Source of the DNA: Rickettsiales bacterium
Lineage (GTDB): Bacteria > Pseudomonadota > Alphaproteobacteria > Rickettsiales > UBA1997
NCBI GenBank assembly: GCA_947496905.1
Contig: CANMEW010000006.1
Span: forward strand, 1 to 7,730
Length of the DNA: 7,730 nt
Direction: 5' to 3'
The notes beneath the pieces were generated by a model. The model did no database searches and was not told the DNA's origin. It worked only from the letters and a program-made list of their open reading frames with translations. A program made the translations under genes and the position numbers. Positions 7,328 through 7,730 of the stretch are shown piece after piece. Numbering within the stretch: the first letter of the stretch is position 1; each line of letters opens with the position of its first letter.

Positions 7328-7363
7328 GCGAGCAGGAAAGCGTACTACTTTGTACGTGCTCGC
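7328..7363. repeat. Bulged hairpin between folB and lptC
   Basis: The outer stem is GCGAGCA (7328-7334) with TGCTCGC (7357-7363). The inner stem is CGTAC (7341-7345) with GTACG (7352-7356), leaving a six-base bulge on one side and a six-base loop. An alternative outer pairing uses ATTTGC (7324-7329) and GCAAAT (7366-7371). It lies after the folB stop and before the likely lptC ATG. On the minus strand no T-run follows it, so it is not a standard terminator. It could be an mRNA processing or stabilising hairpin in the folB-lptC transcript, or a degraded small palindromic repeat. Confidence 0.6.
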
Positions 7364-7415
7364 GAGCAAATTGGTCTGACGACACAATTGCCGAAAAAGA
7401 TGGTTTTGCAGAGGT

Positions 7416-7730
7416 TTATTGAGAAATGATTACTGAAAACGACTCCACCCCTTCAACCGCGCCCATCTTGGCGATTTCCAATTTACATTTCTTGATGCGC
7501 TTGTCTTGCATGACAACATCCATCACCTCCTGCGCCATTCTCTCGATTAGTTTAAATCTTTTCCCCGCAATCAAATTTTTAATTTTGGAAATAATGACGT
7601 CGTAATCGATGGTGTCGCTGATTTCATCCGTTTGCAGCGCGTCGTCGTAATCAGTTTCGATTTTTGCATTAATTACGATTTCGCGATCAAAGGTTTTTTC
7701 CCAATCGTAAATGCCGAGAATAGTTTTGAG
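7416..7730 (-). CDS. folB: Dihydroneopterin aldolase FolB, N-terminus missing (cut by window edge)
   Basis: The frame is open from the right edge to the TAA at 7418-7416, giving 104 residues. The family is about 120 long, so roughly 15 N-terminal residues lie outside. The visible part begins Leu-Lys-Thr-Ile-Leu-Gly-Ile-Tyr-Asp-Trp-Glu, the typical first conserved block. It continues with SDTIDYDVI (38-46), FKLIERMAQEV (59-69) and LEIAKMGAVEGVESFSVIIS (84-103). By comparison with characterised FolB proteins, Glu11, Tyr43 and Lys88 of this fragment correspond to the conserved catalytic Glu, Tyr and Lys. The enzyme cleaves 7,8-dihydroneopterin to 6-hydroxymethyl-7,8-dihydropterin and glycolaldehyde in folate synthesis. 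It is first in the visible minus-strand run; lptC follows after about 150 bases containing a hairpin, or about 30 bases if the upstream GTG is used. Confidence 0.92.
   Translation of the reverse strand, partial: LKTILGIYDWEKTFDREIVINAKIETDYDDALQTDEISDTIDYDVIISKIKNLIAGKRFKLIERMAQEVMDVVMQDKRIKKCKLEIAKMGAVEGVESFSVIISQ

Overview
This AT-rich window (many runs of A and T, A/T-ending codons) looks like chromosomal DNA from an alphaproteobacterium. The best guess is a Rickettsiales or similarly host-associated lineage. The evidence is the LptC-like and AsmA-like proteins, which resemble rickettsial versions, a PstC with the long N-terminal domain seen in Alphaproteobacteria, and a palindromic element reminiscent of those in Rickettsiales. 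The order is an inference. Chorismate synthase and a folate enzyme argue against the most reduced obligate intracellular members.

Layout. Positions 1-4400 are a tight minus-strand run read from right to left: rsmE (16S rRNA methyltransferase), a 994-residue AsmA/YhdP-like envelope protein, and an outer-membrane beta-barrel protein cut by the left edge. The gaps are 7 and 4 bases. On the plus strand, pstC (phosphate transporter permease) fills 4401-5600. Its ATG directly abuts the GTG of rsmE, so there is no dedicated intergenic promoter region between the divergent pair. A second minus-strand run, folB (cut by the right edge) - lptC - aroC, fills 5782-7730 and converges on pstC. lptC and aroC overlap by four bases (ATGA).

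The most unusual structure is a 179-bp imperfect palindrome (5604-5782). It fills the gap between the stop codons of pstC and aroC and has perfect 17-bp terminal inverted repeats. It is more GC-rich than its surroundings and is free of stop codons in one frame on each strand, with both readings beginning Asn-Pro-Asp-Pro-Ser-Leu-Glu. It looks like a palindromic repeat or MITE-like element that may also act as a bidirectional terminator. A second, smaller bulged hairpin (7328-7363) lies between folB and the likely start of lptC.

Functionally the window is housekeeping: envelope assembly (AsmA-like protein, outer-membrane barrel, LptC), phosphate uptake (PstC), ribosome modification (RsmE) and aromatic/folate metabolism (AroC, FolB). 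I see no defence system, CRISPR array, tRNA or rRNA gene, and no gene-free stretch above 300 bases.
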